In this document: in pieces, positions 49,468 to 50,067 of the stretch
How positions within the stretch are numbered: the first letter of the stretch is position 1
How the letters are laid out: the number at the start of each line of letters is the position of its first letter
Assembly (NCBI GenBank): GCA_016783455.1
Contig: JADHWN010000013.1
Location: 1-50,067, forward strand
From: Candidatus Bathyarchaeota archaeon
GTDB taxonomy: Archaea; Thermoproteota; Bathyarchaeia; TCS64
Length of the DNA stretch: 50,067 nt
Reading direction: 5' to 3'
Position numbers and translations under genes: made by a program
The notes under the pieces: generated by a model
What the model was told of the DNA's origin: nothing
Database searches by the model: none
What the model saw: the letters and a program-made list of their open reading frames with translations, nothing else

Positions 49468-50067
49468 CTAGTACACCCCCTGATGGTAGCCCTTCTCCTG
49501 GATGGCCGCTATCTCGGCGTCAGTCGCCTTCAGTATCTTGCACATGCAGGCCTTGGTCTCGGGTATGAACGCGTGGGGGTCCACGGCTCCGATGGATACA
49601 AAGTTGGCTATGGAACCCTTCGCCATGCCCTTGGGCCCGAAGTGGAAGGGCGTCATTATCTCCCAGTAGTCGACGTTGTTGATCTTCAACTTGCCGACCC
49701 TCTTGGTGGCCATGATCTTGCAGATGACCCAGCCCCTCTTGGACTCGACACGGACGTAGTCACCGGAGTCGACCCCGACCTCAGCTGCGTGACCGGGGTG
49801 CATCTCGATGAAGTACTCGGGCTGCGTCTCGTTGAGCAGTGGCATGTTCCTCGTGAAGGTGTGGAAGTGCTCCGTGAGCCTGAAGCTGCCCCAGATGACG
49901 TTGTAGCCATCCTCGGGCAGGCCGACCAGGCCATCATCCCAGAGCTTGTCGTTCGCCTCGTACTCGGATGCCCTGTTGGTGTAAAGCCAGCCGTAGCACG
50001 GATAGTCCTCCGCAAGAGCTGTGTTGGGGTACTCCATGGGCTCGAAGTGCTCGGGGAGGCCGATCAT
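49468..50067 (-). CDS. Molybdopterin oxidoreductase catalytic subunit, C-terminal part (formate-dehydrogenase-like)
   Basis: The frame runs off the right edge, so only the last 199 residues are visible. LTEHFHTFTRNMPLLNETQP followed by EYFIEMHPGHAAEVGVDSGD is the molybdopterin-dinucleotide binding domain, closest to formate dehydrogenase alpha subunits. The active-site residue (Cys or Sec) and the iron-sulfur domain would be upstream, outside the window, so formate versus another substrate cannot be decided. FdhD at 22427 would support a formate dehydrogenase. The ferredoxin and NrfD genes follow in the same transcription unit. Confidence 0.88.
   Translation of the reverse strand: MIGLPEHFEPMEYPNTALAEDYPCYGWLYTNRASEYEANDKLWDDGLVGLPEDGYNVIWGSFRLTEHFHTFTRNMPLLNETQPEYFIEMHPGHAAEVGVDSGDYVRVESKRGWVICKIMATKRVGKLKINNVDYWEIMTPFHFGPKGMAKGSIANFVSIGAVDPHAFIPETKACMCKILKATDAEIAAIQEKGYHQGVY

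Noticed and set aside
1-50067. CRISPR array
   Set aside because: No regularly spaced repeats were seen; the only tandem repeat is the two-unit one at 20787-20822.
1-50067. Insertion sequences or integrase genes
   Set aside because: No transposase, integrase or terminal inverted repeat was recognised, even around the accessory-looking regions.

Overview
The window reads as a chromosomal segment of an archaeon. Pointers are the isoprenoid genes (polyprenyl diphosphate synthase, geranylgeranyl-reductase-type flavoprotein, UbiA prenyltransferase), many starts lying 20-35 bases downstream of TATA-like boxes with little or no leader, an FtsZ, an ArsA/Get3-type ATPase and a B12-radical-SAM protein of an archaeal type. 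A Bathyarchaeia-like (TACK) lineage would fit the gene mix, but that is an inference; no rRNA or other phylogenetic marker is present.

Layout. 1-3 kb is a worn accessory zone: the tail of a PIN-type protein, a frameshifted remnant of a sugar-nucleotidyltransferase, two toxin-antitoxin pairs and two separate tails of an arginine-deiminase-type gene. 2.9-8.5 kb holds a flavodoxin-like protein, a CocE/X-Pro-peptidase-like hydrolase, an amidohydrolase, an MFS transporter and small proteins. 9-17.5 kb is the most striking part: an FAD amine/amino-acid oxidase-like enzyme, an alpha/alpha-barrel protein, a ureohydrolase, then three monomethylamine-methyltransferase (MtmB) homologues around one MtmC-like corrinoid protein. 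All three MtmB homologues are read straight through with an ordinary valine or isoleucine where methanogen MtmB has pyrrolysine. A non-pyrrolysine methyltransferase system for some N-methyl (possibly guanidino-derived) compound is the best candidate here for an undescribed system.

17.5-27.8 kb carries small regulators and zinc ribbons, a membrane dipeptidase, a polyprenol-sugar-type glycosyltransferase, an acidic zinc-ribbon/coiled-coil protein, cysK-fdhD, and an isoprenoid group. Two genes of that group appear to start at CTG. 28-31.5 kb is a GC-rich glycyl radical enzyme plus activase. Its active-site motif is GCHW rather than the usual GCVE, and a truncated DapA/NAL-type aldolase follows. 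31.5-34.5 kb is AT-rich and gene-poor (PH-like protein, SNase-like protein, HNH nuclease, relics).

34.5-44.2 kb has a ThiF/MoeB E1-like enzyme, a SAM methyltransferase, an ArsA-type ATPase, a B12-radical-SAM protein, a DUF4145 protein and a 1206-residue TPR protein overlapping a 243-residue partner. 44.3-50 kb has a CBS-domain protein, FtsZ, TatC, TatA, and a membrane-bound molybdopterin oxidoreductase (NrfD-type anchor, four-cluster ferredoxin subunit, and a formate-dehydrogenase-like catalytic subunit that runs off the end). FdhD, the Tat genes, the possible quinone genes and this complex together suggest formate- or related oxidoreductase-based electron transport. Short alternating (CG)n tracts sit at many gene boundaries from about 1.8 to 33 kb and are not explained by any recognised feature.
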